Below are positions 53,807 through 62,614 of a stretch of DNA of 64,000 nucleotides, piece by piece; the stretch's first letter is position 1, and each line of letters starts with the position of its first letter. The stretch spans positions 1 through 64,000 of the forward strand of contig JANWUV010000007.1 of NCBI GenBank assembly GCA_025057975.1, given 5' to 3'. A model generated the notes under the pieces. That model was not told the origin of the DNA. It ran no database searches and saw nothing but the letters and a program-made list of their open reading frames with translations. The DNA is from Chloracidobacterium sp. GTDB taxonomy: Bacteria; Acidobacteriota; Blastocatellia; Chloracidobacteriales; Chloracidobacteriaceae. Made by a program: the position numbers and the translations under genes.

Positions 53807-56800
53807 ATGGCCTTGAAGGTGTGCAACCGGCGCTTTCGTCAATGCGGGACAGGAAACGCTCTCTCGTCCATCGCTCAACAAAACCGATTGACGCAGTCCG
53901 TCCGGCGGCGGATGGTCGTCGCCCTGTGGTTGGCGTTGTGTTTCGCTTTGGGCTTTGGCGCTGCGCCCTGTGCGGCGCAATCGGCAAGCACCGGTCAACT
54001 GCGCGGTACGGTGCGCGATCCGCAGGGCGCAGTGGTCAGCGGCGCGGCGGTGACGCTTATCGAGCAGGCGACAGGAAGTAAGCGTGAGGCGACGACCGGC
54101 GGCAACGGCGACTACGTCTTCACCCTGCTGCCGCCGGGGAAGTATCGGCTTGAAGTCCGCGCTTCCGGCTTCAAGACAAGCGTGACGGAAAACATCACCA
54201 TCAACATCACGGGCGTCACAACCAGCGATGTCAGTCTTGAAATTGGCGAGGCGGCGTCGGAGGTCGTCAACGTCTCTGGGGAAGCGCCGCTGATTCAAGC
54301 TGATTCGGCTGCGCATGGTCGGGTCGTGGACGAACGAAACATCCGCCAGCTGCCGCTGCCGACGCGCAACTTTCAGCAACTTCTAGCGCTGTCAGCCGGC
54401 GCGGCGTCCAACGTCTTCAACACGGCGGAAGTCGGACGCGGCGACACGGCCATCAACGTCAACGGGCAGCGCACCACCAGCAACTCAATTCTCATCAACG
54501 GGATTGATGTCAACTCGATTGGAACCGGCTCGTTCGCCAACCTGGCCGTACCGGCGACCGACACCCTTCAGGAGTTTATCGTTCAGACCAGCCAGTATGA
54601 CGCCTCCGCCGGGCGCAATGTTGGCGGCATCGTGGCGGCGGTGACTAAGTCTGGGACGAACGAGTTTCACGGCAACGCCTATTTCTTCCTACGCGATCAG
54701 GCGCTCAACGCCAATAACTTCTTCCTCAAACGAGGTGGGATTCCGCGTCAGGCGAACAACCGCAAACAGTACGGCGGCACTCTGGGTGGTCCCATTGTCA
54801 AGAACCGACTGTTCTTCTTCGGTTCGTACCAAGGGACGCGCGAAACCAACGGCACTTCGACCAACAACAGCATTGCTCCGTTCAATCCGGCGCCGGACCT
54901 GACCGACGACCGCTCACTGGCCGCCATTCGGGCGATTGCGCTGAACCGTGCGCCCGGCTTTGCGCCGTTCATCAACTCGGCGGCTTTTGCGACTTCGCCG
55001 CAGGTACGGCTGCTCCAAGCGCGGTATCCCAACGGTCAGTTTCTCATCCCCAGCGGGAACGGCCGGACGACCGGCGTTCAAGTGGCGGAATCCACCTTCC
55101 GCGAAGAGCAGTTCAACACGAACGGCGACTGGCAGATCAACGACAACCATCGCGTTTCGGGTAAGTTTTTCTTCGCCAATAATAAGGTCAAGCAGGGGCT
55201 GTTTCGGCAGTTCGGGGGCGGCAACCCCCTTCAGCTGCCGGGATACCCGGTGGACGCTATTACCAACAACCGTGTCACCACTGCTTCTTGGACTGGTATC
55301 CTGCGTCCAACCCTCATCAATGAATTTCGGTTCGGCTACAACCGGATCATTACTGAAGGCCGACCGACCGAGCCCTTCCGTGCGGCCGATTTCGGCATCA
55401 ACTCGCCGAGCGCAGCGCGGTTTCCGGGTCTGCCGGGCTTTACCTTTGCCAATATGTTCTCAATCGGCCCGGCGACGACCTCTGAAAGCTCCAACATCAC
55501 AGAAGGCTTTACGTTCAACAATACGGTGTCGTGGACGGTGGGCAGCCACAGCATGAAGTTCGGCGGTGAGGCGCGGCCCTACCGGCAGCGGGTGTTTTTC
55601 AATGTCGGTGCGCGCGGCCTGATTCAGTACACGGGTGCGTTTGCCAACGCCGCCGGTCTTGGCGCGTTTGCTGCCCTGGGGATTCCGCCCGGCTCGGTCA
55701 ATCGTGCGCCACAGTTTTTGCCGACGCTGCCGTTTACAGAGTTTCTGATCACGGGCGTCAGCCCAGGGCTGTCGTCGGTCACTGGAGGTTTGACCTCGCC
55801 GTTTCTGTCGGTGATTTCGCCGGGCGGTGCGAAGCGCGACTTCCGCGCCAACGATTTCACGCTCTTTTTCCAAGACGACTGGAAGGTCAACGACCGTCTG
55901 ACGCTTAATCTAGGCGTGCGCTATGACTACTTTGGGCCCTTCTACGAGAAAGACGGCCTGATGGCGACCTTTGATGAAGCTGTTGCGCGGTCGGCCGTCG
56001 GTGTGGGTCCGAACGGCGTGTCAAATCTCACTGGGACGTTCGCCGGTTTCTTTGTCCCATCGAACAATCGTGTGGGGTTGCCGGGCATCGCCCGTGATCC
56101 ACGGCGCGGGCTTACTGACCCAGATTGGAACAACTTCGCGCCGCGCATTGGCTTAGCGTGGAAGCCGTTGCCAACGGATCGGTTCGTTCTGCGCGCCGGC
56201 TATGGGCTGTACTATGATCGCTTCAACGCGCGCACCGTCATCAACTCCAGCTTCAGTTTCCCAGTCTTCCCGCTCGTGCCGTTTTTCCCGGCGGTGGCGG
56301 GCGGCGGTCTCTCAAATCCATTTGCCCCGATTCCGCCGGTTCAGGGACCGATTGACACGGGGAATGCTTCGTTTTTCCCTGGAACAAGTTGCACCGGTGC
56401 GCCGGGCCCCAACCGAGGACTACCGTACTGCGTTGGTGGTCGGCAGGTCGCCGTACAGGGTATCTTTCCGGGGCGCAACCTGCGTACACCTTATGTGCAG
56501 CAGTACTCGCTTGGCTTCCAGTGGGAGTTCATCAAAGACACCCAGCTGGAAATCAGCTACGTCGGCTCGCAAACGCGCAAGCTTCAGCGGTTCAAAGCCG
56601 TCAACCAACCTTTTGAGCCGGGCGGAACAGTTAGCCCCTTCGGTACGTTGCTGTCGCAAGTCATGCAGCCGTCGCTGGTTTCCTTCGCTATTTCCGTTCA
56701 GGAGTCGTCGGCTGTCGCCAGCTACAACTCGCTTCAGGCGACGCTGACGCGGCGGTTAGCGAAAGGCTTGCAGGGACTGGTGAGTTACACGTGGTCGCAC

Positions 56801-57445
56801 GCGATTGACGAGTATTCGGGACAGTTGACCTCCCTCGGTACTAGCGACGTGTCAACCGACTTCGGCGATCAGGCGACGTTTCGTGGCAACCGTGCGACGG
56901 CGGACTTTGACCGTCGGCAGCGACTCGCGGTGAGCTTTGTGTACGACCTGCCGAAATTTTACAGTGGCGACAACTTTGCCCTCAAAGCGTTGCTCAATGA
57001 CTGGCAATTGTCCGGCGTCTCCATCATCCAGACCGGACTGCCGTTCACCATCGCCAGCAGCACGGTTTTGAGCGACGGTGCGCGCGCCTCGTACGCGCCC
57101 GGTGGACAGGGTAACGGGCGTCTTTCTGGTGACGTACGCCGCCGGCTCGACCGCTACTTTGACACCAGCCGGTTTATTCCTTCGAGGGGCGTCGGGAACT
57201 TCGGCACGGTTGGGCGCAACACGCTGCGCGGGCCGGCGCAGGCCAACACGGACCTCTCAATCGTGAAGTTTTTGGTGTTTCAGGAGCGGTATCGGGCGGA
57301 ATTCCGCACCGAGTTTTTCAACATCTTCAATCAAACGAACTTCGCCAATCCGGGCAATGTTGTCGGGACGCCTAACTTTGGGCGCATCCTCGAAACGACG
57401 ACCGGGCCGCGGATCATTCAGTTCGCCTTCAAGTTCGCTTTTTAG
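53807..57445 (+). CDS. Oar-like TonB-dependent receptor with carboxypeptidase-regulatory-like domain
   Basis: A 1212-residue outer-membrane protein. The ATG at 53807 has a good ribosome site (GAGGGTGAG); a later ATG at 53912 begins the hydrophobic signal sequence (MVVALWLALCFALGFG... then CAAQ), so the annotated start gives a long cytoplasmic-side extension. Residues about 60-145 form a beta-sandwich CarboxypepD_reg domain (GQLRGTVRDPQGAVVSG). The plug follows (LPTRNFQQLLALSAG, NGQRTTSNSILINGIDVN). Then the barrel with repeated aromatic strands, SYTWSHAIDEYSG, and a terminal Phe (KFAF). It presumably imports an unknown large substrate with TonB energy. Similar barrel sequence occurs at 1-1106 and in the pseudogene 10216-11330. 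Confidence 0.92.
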   Translation: MALKVCNRRFRQCGTGNALSSIAQQNRLTQSVRRRMVVALWLALCFALGFGAAPCAAQSASTGQLRGTVRDPQGAVVSGAAVTLIEQATGSKREATTGGNGDYVFTLLPPGKYRLEVRASGFKTSVTENITINITGVTTSDVSLEIGEAASEVVNVSGEAPLIQADSAAHGRVVDERNIRQLPLPTRNFQQLLALSAGAASNVFNTAEVGRGDTAINVNGQRTTSNSILINGIDVNSIGTGSFANLAVPATDTLQEFIVQTSQYDASAGRNVGGIVAAVTKSGTNEFHGNAYFFLRDQALNANNFFLKRGGIPRQANNRKQYGGTLGGPIVKNRLFFFGSYQGTRETNGTSTNNSIAPFNPAPDLTDDRSLAAIRAIALNRAPGFAPFINSAAFATSPQVRLLQARYPNGQFLIPSGNGRTTGVQVAESTFREEQFNTNGDWQINDNHRVSGKFFFANNKVKQGLFRQFGGGNPLQLPGYPVDAITNNRVTTASWTGILRPTLINEFRFGYNRIITEGRPTEPFRAADFGINSPSAARFPGLPGFTFANMFSIGPATTSESSNITEGFTFNNTVSWTVGSHSMKFGGEARPYRQRVFFNVGARGLIQYTGAFANAAGLGAFAALGIPPGSVNRAPQFLPTLPFTEFLITGVSPGLSSVTGGLTSPFLSVISPGGAKRDFRANDFTLFFQDDWKVNDRLTLNLGVRYDYFGPFYEKDGLMATFDEAVARSAVGVGPNGVSNLTGTFAGFFVPSNNRVGLPGIARDPRRGLTDPDWNNFAPRIGLAWKPLPTDRFVLRAGYGLYYDRFNARTVINSSFSFPVFPLVPFFPAVAGGGLSNPFAPIPPVQGPIDTGNASFFPGTSCTGAPGPNRGLPYCVGGRQVAVQGIFPGRNLRTPYVQQYSLGFQWEFIKDTQLEISYVGSQTRKLQRFKAVNQPFEPGGTVSPFGTLLSQVMQPSLVSFAISVQESSAVASYNSLQATLTRRLAKGLQGLVSYTWSHAIDEYSGQLTSLGTSDVSTDFGDQATFRGNRATADFDRRQRLAVSFVYDLPKFYSGDNFALKALLNDWQLSGVSIIQTGLPFTIASSTVLSDGARASYAPGGQGNGRLSGDVRRRLDRYFDTSRFIPSRGVGNFGTVGRNTLRGPAQANTDLSIVKFLVFQERYRAEFRTEFFNIFNQTNFANPGNVVGTPNFGRILETTTGPRIIQFAFKFAF

Positions 57446-57515
57446 CGCGCTCGTCGTTGGGCGCGGATGTTCCCGTGAAATGACGTCAAGGGGTTTGGCG
57501 TGCGGCTCCGGCCGC

Positions 57516-57537
57516 CGCCGCCCTGCGCGCGGCGGCG
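57516..57537 (+). terminator. GC hairpin between convergent genes
   Basis: CGCCGCC (57516-57522) and GGCGGCG (57531-57537) can pair around an 8-base loop, 70 bases after the receptor stop codon and 40 bases before the next minus-strand stop. No T-run, so moderate support. Confidence 0.4.
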
Positions 57538-57577
57538 CGTGTGTTAGCGCGACGGAGAGAGCTTTGCGGAAAGCGTC

Positions 57578-58123
57578 CTAACCAGCCTGTCGTGCCTTCC
57601 ATGCGGCTTCGAGTTGACCTTTGGCGTAAAAAATAATGGCTAACACCAGCAAGGTTGTCGCTGTACTCTCGACCGCCACTGTCACGGCGGCGAGTGGCAG
57701 TGACGTTCCATCTAGAATGTCGAGCCTGACGCCGAACCATCGCCGGGCAAGATTAGCCGTCAACCGCGCCAGCGCCAGAAAAACTAGGCCCGAGGACAGC
57801 GTTCCAAAGCAAAACTGAATCACCTGCAGCCAGTTGCCAGCAAAGCGACCGTCAAAATCGCCGTGGGTGATCGTTCCGGTATGGGGGCGAATGAGGTTTG
57901 ACACAACTCCGATCAGATTACCCAGCGCCAAGGAAACAACCAAGTAGAGGCTGAACCAAATCAGTAAGTCGTTCACGTCAACCGTAAACCGCCACTGCGG
58001 GTGGGCGACGGCGAACGCTGTGAGACACATAAAGAAGTAGGCGATGGCCCAGAAGCCGGTAAACACCGAGAAGCGCGCCAGAATTGCGCCCAGCTTGACA
58101 ACGGCTTGCGGTTTTTCACTCAT
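57578..58123 (-). CDS. Four-helix integral membrane protein, function unknown
   Basis: A 181-residue protein starting MSEKPQAVVKLGAILARF (ATG 58121-58123). Four hydrophobic helices are visible: FTGFWAIAYFFMCLTAF (about 21-40), LLIWFSLYLVVSLALGNLIG (58-78), FCFGTLSSGLVFLALARL (105-122), and AVTVAVESTATTLLVLAII (145-165). Short Arg/Lys-rich stretches flank them. I recognise no family and see no catalytic or metal-binding residues. It is convergent with the receptor gene. The next 420 bases (58124-58552) contain no gene I can support. Confidence 0.65.
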   Translation of the reverse strand: MSEKPQAVVKLGAILARFSVFTGFWAIAYFFMCLTAFAVAHPQWRFTVDVNDLLIWFSLYLVVSLALGNLIGVVSNLIRPHTGTITHGDFDGRFAGNWLQVIQFCFGTLSSGLVFLALARLTANLARRWFGVRLDILDGTSLPLAAVTVAVESTATTLLVLAIIFYAKGQLEAAWKARQAG

Positions 58124-58552
58124 ACGAACGTCCAACTATCAGGCGAAAGTGTAGGGTGCTGGACGGATTATGCGCACGCTGGTTTGTCCCGGACGTAATC
58201 CGGCGTACGCCGCCATTGATTCTCTTGAAGCACTTTCCCGAACAAATAGAGCGAGCCAAACCGCCAATCGGCGGCAGCGAGGCAACGATCACAGCGCGTC
58301 CAGCAAAACAGCTTGCCCAGTAAGAGTAGCCTTAGCAGGAGGCAAGCGCTTGTGCGTCGCTTCGAGTCACAAACCGCCCAAGCCAACGCGGTGGAAAAAA
58401 CTAGGTCACTTTACCGTCCTATCCAGCGGAAGGGAGGTGTGTCACTCACTCACGGCCTTGGAGATCTGTCGCTGCTATCCACCAAGCTATGTTGGGCGGT
58501 ATGTCTCTCCAAAACTACGCTACGCCTTCAAACGGAGGCTAGCCTTAACTCT

Positions 58553-58735
58553 ATTGCAGACGGTCGGTCTTGGACGGCAACCGGTTGACCAACGCCCCGA
58601 TAGTCACGGTCGCCACGCAGCCAACCGCGTTGAGCCACAAAAAGGCTACGGCGTCGGTCGCGGCAAGCAGCCAGACCCCGACCATCCCCGACAGGAGGCC
58701 GGCGACGGCGCTACGTCCGTTTGCGCGCTGGTCGG
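58553..58735 (-). repeat. Direct-repeat copy A: 3' end of an SSS symporter gene (fragment)
   Basis: This stretch matches 60925-61107 over 183 bases without a gap; I count about 16 differences by eye. On the minus strand it encodes NGRSAVAGLLSGMVGVWLLA and onward to a stop, the last 60 or so residues of the sodium:solute symporter at 60923-62614. It has no upstream symporter sequence, so it is a gene fragment. Together with copy B it bounds the AT-rich island. Confidence 0.9.
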
Positions 58736-59203
58736 GCTGCACAGCATGAAGCTTGACCGCACACTATCTGGCAATCAACATTGCTAATCAATTCCTTGTC
58801 AAAACCCATTAACTCCAAAGTAACACAAAGGAAATATACTAGGGTATAGTCTCTAAGGACATAGGGCGGCACTGGTGGGGGTTTAGATAATGTGAGTTAC
58901 TTCTGAAGTAATTAGAAGGGTGATTACTAGGCGGTTTAGTTGATCTTTATCACGCCTTGCTATCTTCCAAAGCGCAATACTACTTTTGCAATTAGTTATA
59001 TTTTTTATAGCAATAAATTGTCTAAAGACCTTTTTGAGACCAAAACATCATCTCTTACCTACACCAGGCATGTTCACAAGCATCTAGTTGAGCAAAGAGA
59101 TAACCTTAAAATAATTCATTGTTCATTGATGTATACAAACTTGAACAACAGGAGTGGAAGATGCTGCTCCAAGGTTTTAGAGTTAACGAATAAGGGGTAA
59201 GAG
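58736..59203. other. Left part of AT-rich island, no gene recognised
   Basis: The composition changes sharply from GC-rich to AT-rich here. One plus-strand frame (58940-59200, 86 codons) exists, but its sequence looks random, with no family resemblance, so I do not call it. No inverted terminal repeats, transposase fragments or tRNA were found at the boundary. Confidence 0.4.
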
Positions 59204-59473
59204 GTGAAGATTTCTCATGAGAACGATGAACGATTGATTCTAGAAGATCATTAATCTGACCTTCTTGGATGTGTATCCTTTTTTGGCGCTTTCTTAGCTT
59301 TTATTTTAGTTTCTATCACTAGTCTTACACTTCTAGTACTTCTAGTAGCACCAGAGATACCTGGTATTATTGTCGGACCTAGATGTGCCACTTACCGAAT
59401 CTCGGTAGACTTAGCGACAGCAATAGAAAAGGATTTTAGTAATCAATTGCTCACACAAACTCACTGGGCATAA
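59204..59473 (+). pseudogene. Island paralogue 1, decayed small membrane protein
   Basis: From GTG 59204 (after GGGGTAAGAG) the frame reads VKISHENDERLILEDH, then an in-frame TAA (59252-59254), then a hydrophobic region SFFGAFLAFILVSITSLTLL and ends at TAA 59471. The start matches paralogue 2 (MKITFENSEKIVLEG) residue by residue. The soluble C-terminal domain seen in copies 2 and 3 is missing. Copy 1 is therefore the most degraded of three tandem relatives. Confidence 0.65.
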
Positions 59474-59520
59474 TAGACGATAAATATACTACGCTCTAGC
59501 TTTGTCAAAAATTTATAAAT

Positions 59521-60046
59521 ATGAAAATTACTTTTGAAAACAGCGAGAAAATAGTTTTGGAAGGATATTATCGTAACAATATACTCGTAGCTGTATTTGT
59601 CCTCGGCTTGCCGTTGTTTTCTTCACCGATTATACTTTTTATTGGGATACTTTTAGTAAGATTAGGCATACCAAAAGACACTGCTCTTGCAATACCATCA
59701 GCATTTCTCTTAATTCTTGCTTTCATATTACTGCTCAATGAAAAAAATAGGGATAGTAAGAAGAGAAATAGTTATCGACAAAATCGCTCAATGTGTTACT
59801 CATCAAGAGACTATTAGAGATATAGTTTTATCCAGAAAAGTATGCCATCTTTCAAGTATAAAAAGCATAGAGTTTCTTGATGATTATTCCTATGATAAAT
59901 TAAATGTCTACTTAGTTACTAGTTCTTACAAACTTGAAGTTGTTGGAGGAGGGCTAGAACCTACAGGAGATCACAGGAGCAAAATTGCTATCGCACAAAA
60001 GTTAGCAGGCTTTATTCAAGTGCCTCTGACTGGAATCTGTAAATAG
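59521..60046 (+). pseudogene. Island paralogue 2, small membrane protein broken at an A7 tract
   Basis: The ATG at 59521 starts MKITFENSEKIVLEGYYRNN, followed by two membrane helices (VAVFVLGLPLFSSPIILFIG and AIPSAFLLILAFILLL). The frame then fails, and the next frame continues with a soluble domain (RREIVIDKIAQCV... ending in DHRSKIAIAQKLAGFIQVPL). The two parts join exactly if one A is removed from the run at 59741-59747, giving a 174-residue protein. It could be a pseudogene, a sequencing error in a homopolymer, or a gene rescued by slippage. Family unknown. Confidence 0.7.
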
Positions 60047-60278
60047 AATTTTCTCTTGAAATATAGCTTATAATAGAAAAATACACTAGAGAATATCCAT
60101 TAACCTTCTCAAATGAAGTAATAAAACACACCCGATAAGATGCATGATGACATACAGAACGTGATTCTGCTCATCGGCAACAAATAACTGTAGCCTTATG
60201 TCACAATGTAAGTTTAGCTATGACTGACAAAAGATGACATCATCAACTAAGTGACTCGCTAGTGTTAGAATAAGCACC

Positions 60279-60864
60279 ATGGAAATTATAGAATGTAACG
60301 CTCAAATATAATACTCAGAGGAAAGCCGGAACTTATTGACGAGGTGCGAACTAATTTTGGTCGCATCTTGCTGCCCTTTGAATTGGTTCGCTTAATTGGA
60401 ATCCTTTCATTTATTTTATTTTGTATGTTCTTACTTGCCTACCTTACTAATGAAAGCTTATATTCTCAAGGAAATCCATCTAGAGCTTACACTTTTCTCT
60501 CTCTATCCCTTCTTGTTATGTCAATTTTGCCATTTCTTTTAATAAAACTATTACATCCTAAAATGCAAATGATTTTTTTGACAAAAATTTACAAAAAATT
60601 TATCTCCAGCTAATCCGGCGAAATAACATAGAGCATGAAGTTGTCTATGATTTCTCAAGGATTAAGGGTGTAAGACTTTACCAAGATACTTCTTACAATC
60701 GGCTTGATGTTGACCTTCTCGTTGAGTCTCAAGTACATCAAGAGAGCTTCATCCGGTTGGCTTCGGGTAGACTCAAAGCAACAAAAGACCGTCGCAGTAA
60801 GATTGCCCTCGTAAATCGTATAGCAACATTTGTCAATGTACCTATAATCGAAAAAACAGTGTAA
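60279..60864 (+). pseudogene. Island paralogue 3, small membrane protein with two single-base breaks
   Basis: The start MEIIECNA (ATG 60279) aligns with the first residues of paralogue 2. One missing base near 60307 leads to NIILRGKPELIDEVRT and two membrane helices (LIGILSFILFCMFLLAYL; FLSLSLLVMSILPFLLIKLL). A second missing base in the T7 run at 60573-60579 leads to FDKNLQKIYLQLIRRNN, then SRIKGVRLYQDTSYNRLDV and DRRSKIALVNRIATFVNVPI. The C-terminal part aligns with paralogue 2 (YSYDKLNV, DHRSKIAIAQKLAGFIQVPL). Restoring both bases gives a 195-residue protein. No named family recognised. Confidence 0.68.
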
Positions 60865-60922
60865 CTTTTACTTATCGAATTGAAAGGGTAGCATCTACTT
60901 ACTATGCTAGAACACTGCTAAC

Positions 60923-62614
60923 TCATTGCAGATGGTCGGCCTTGGACGGCAATCGGCTGACCAACGCCCCGATGACTACGGTCGCCGCGCAGCCGACCGC
61001 GTTGAGCCACAAAAAGGCTACGGCGTCGGTCGCGGCAAGCAGCCAGACCCCGGCCATCCCCGACAGCAGACCGGCGACGGCGCCACGTCCGTTTGCGCAC
61101 CGGTCGGCGACAGCTAGGACAAACACCCCCAGGAGCGCCCCGTAAAACCACGAACCAAAGCGGTTGACGACCTCGATGAGCGAACCCAACCGCGCGGCGT
61201 AAAGCGCCCCTACGCACGCCCACACGCCCCAAAACACCGTCGCCAACTTGCCGACCCCCACCAACTCGGCCTCCGTCGCCGTCGGCGCAAAACGGCGCTG
61301 ATAAATGTCCAACGCGGTCGTCGTCGCCAGCGCATTGAGTTCGCCCGCGCTCGTGGACATCGCCGCCGCAAACACCGCCGCCAACACCAAACCAACCAGT
61401 CCCGCCGGCAATTGCGAGAGGACAAAGGTTGGAAAGACGTAGTTCGTGTCGTCAAAGGGCCGTCCGGTCGCCTTCGTCAGCAGCGCCGTCGCTTCCCGCC
61501 GCAGCCGGTCGCATGCCCCCTGCGCCGCTAGAAACGCCTCACGCGCTTCAGTCGCCGCCGCGCCTGCATTCCGTGTTTCTGCATAGCGCAACGCCGCCTG
61601 CCGTCGCGCTTCGACCGCCGCTCGGTAGTTCACCGTCAGCTGTGCATAAGCCGCCCGCGCCGCGTCGTCGGCAAGTGTTGCCTCCGCCTGCGGCGTAAAC
61701 ACCAGTGGCGACGCCGGCGCAAATACGTAAAACGCAAAGATCAACACGCCAATCAACAGCACCGCCGCTTGCAGCGGAATCTTCACCACAGCGTTGAGCA
61801 ACAACGACCGCCTCGCATCACAAATGGACGCCGCCGCCAGATACCGCTGGACTTGGCTTTGATCGCAGCCGAAGTACGACAGAAACAAAAACAGCGAGGC
61901 CAGCAGCCCCGACCACACAGTGTACTTCTCCCGCCAGTCAAATCGCCAATCCACGGCGGTCAGGCGACCCGTCGCGCCGGCCGCCTGCAAGCCGTCCCAC
62001 AGCGAAACCGTCGGCGGCAACCGCGCAATCAGCACCCACAGCACGGCAACCAGTCCCACCCCAATCACCGCCATCTGCTTGACATCGTTCCACGCCACGG
62101 CGCGGACGCCACCCACGACCGTGTACAGCGTCGTTACGACGCCCATGACCAGGATCGTGGCGGACTCAGGCCAGCCCAGCGCCGCCGACAACACAACCGA
62201 CGGTGCGGCGATGACCACCGAAGTCGCCAACCCCCGCGACAGCAGAAAAAAGACGCTTGTCAGCGTCCGGGCGCAGCCGCCAAAGCGCCGTTCCAGAAAC
62301 TCGTAGGCGGTGAAGACATTGGCTCGGTAAAAGCCCGGTACGGCCGTCGCGCAGAGGATGACCATGGCGACCGGCAGCGCAAAATAAAACTGAATGAAGC
62401 GCAGCCCGTCGGCGTAGCCCTGCCCCGTCGCGCCGACCAGCGTGATGGCCGAGAGCTGCGTCGCCATCACCGACAGCCCCACCGTCCACCAACCCAAACT
62501 GCGGTTAGCTCGGAAGTAGCCGTCCGGCGTGCGGCTTCGGCGACCCGCCCGAAAACCATCCACGATGAGATAAGCAAAGTAAGCCGCAACGATGGCCCAA
62601 TCCAGCCCGGTCAT
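60923..62614 (-). CDS. Sodium:solute symporter (SSS family)
   Basis: A 563-residue inner-membrane symporter with about 13 helices, driving uptake of an unknown solute with sodium. Family blocks: an N-terminal DGYFRANRSLGWWTVGLS start, the LSAITLVGATGQGYADG region, and the late signature AAAMSTSAGELNALATTTALDIYQR. A helical, Ala/Arg-rich insertion of about 75 residues lies between helix 8 and helix 9 (AEATLADDAARAAYAQL... to DRLRREATALLTKA), not part of the core fold. Its first codons overlap the last codon of the TolB-like gene upstream by 4 bases, so the two are co-transcribed. The 3' 183 bases are duplicated at 58553-58735. Confidence 0.88.
   Translation of the reverse strand: MTGLDWAIVAAYFAYLIVDGFRAGRRSRTPDGYFRANRSLGWWTVGLSVMATQLSAITLVGATGQGYADGLRFIQFYFALPVAMVILCATAVPGFYRANVFTAYEFLERRFGGCARTLTSVFFLLSRGLATSVVIAAPSVVLSAALGWPESATILVMGVVTTLYTVVGGVRAVAWNDVKQMAVIGVGLVAVLWVLIARLPPTVSLWDGLQAAGATGRLTAVDWRFDWREKYTVWSGLLASLFLFLSYFGCDQSQVQRYLAAASICDARRSLLLNAVVKIPLQAAVLLIGVLIFAFYVFAPASPLVFTPQAEATLADDAARAAYAQLTVNYRAAVEARRQAALRYAETRNAGAAATEAREAFLAAQGACDRLRREATALLTKATGRPFDDTNYVFPTFVLSQLPAGLVGLVLAAVFAAAMSTSAGELNALATTTALDIYQRRFAPTATEAELVGVGKLATVFWGVWACVGALYAARLGSLIEVVNRFGSWFYGALLGVFVLAVADRCANGRGAVAGLLSGMAGVWLLAATDAVAFLWLNAVGCAATVVIGALVSRLPSKADHLQ
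60925..61107 (-). repeat. Direct-repeat copy B: within the intact symporter gene 3' end
   Basis: The intact partner of the repeat at 58553-58735, in the same orientation and 2.37 kb away. It corresponds to the last 60 or so codons and the stop codon region of the SSS symporter. A short similarity (TAACTC) continues just left of both copies. Confidence 0.9.

Noticed and set aside
58940-59200. 86-codon plus-strand frame in the island
   Set aside because: No similarity to the three island paralogues and no ribosome site. It could be chance in AT-rich DNA.
58736-60920. Insertion sequence or transposon
   Set aside because: No transposase, inverted terminal repeats or short target duplications; only the long direct repeats of the symporter end are present.
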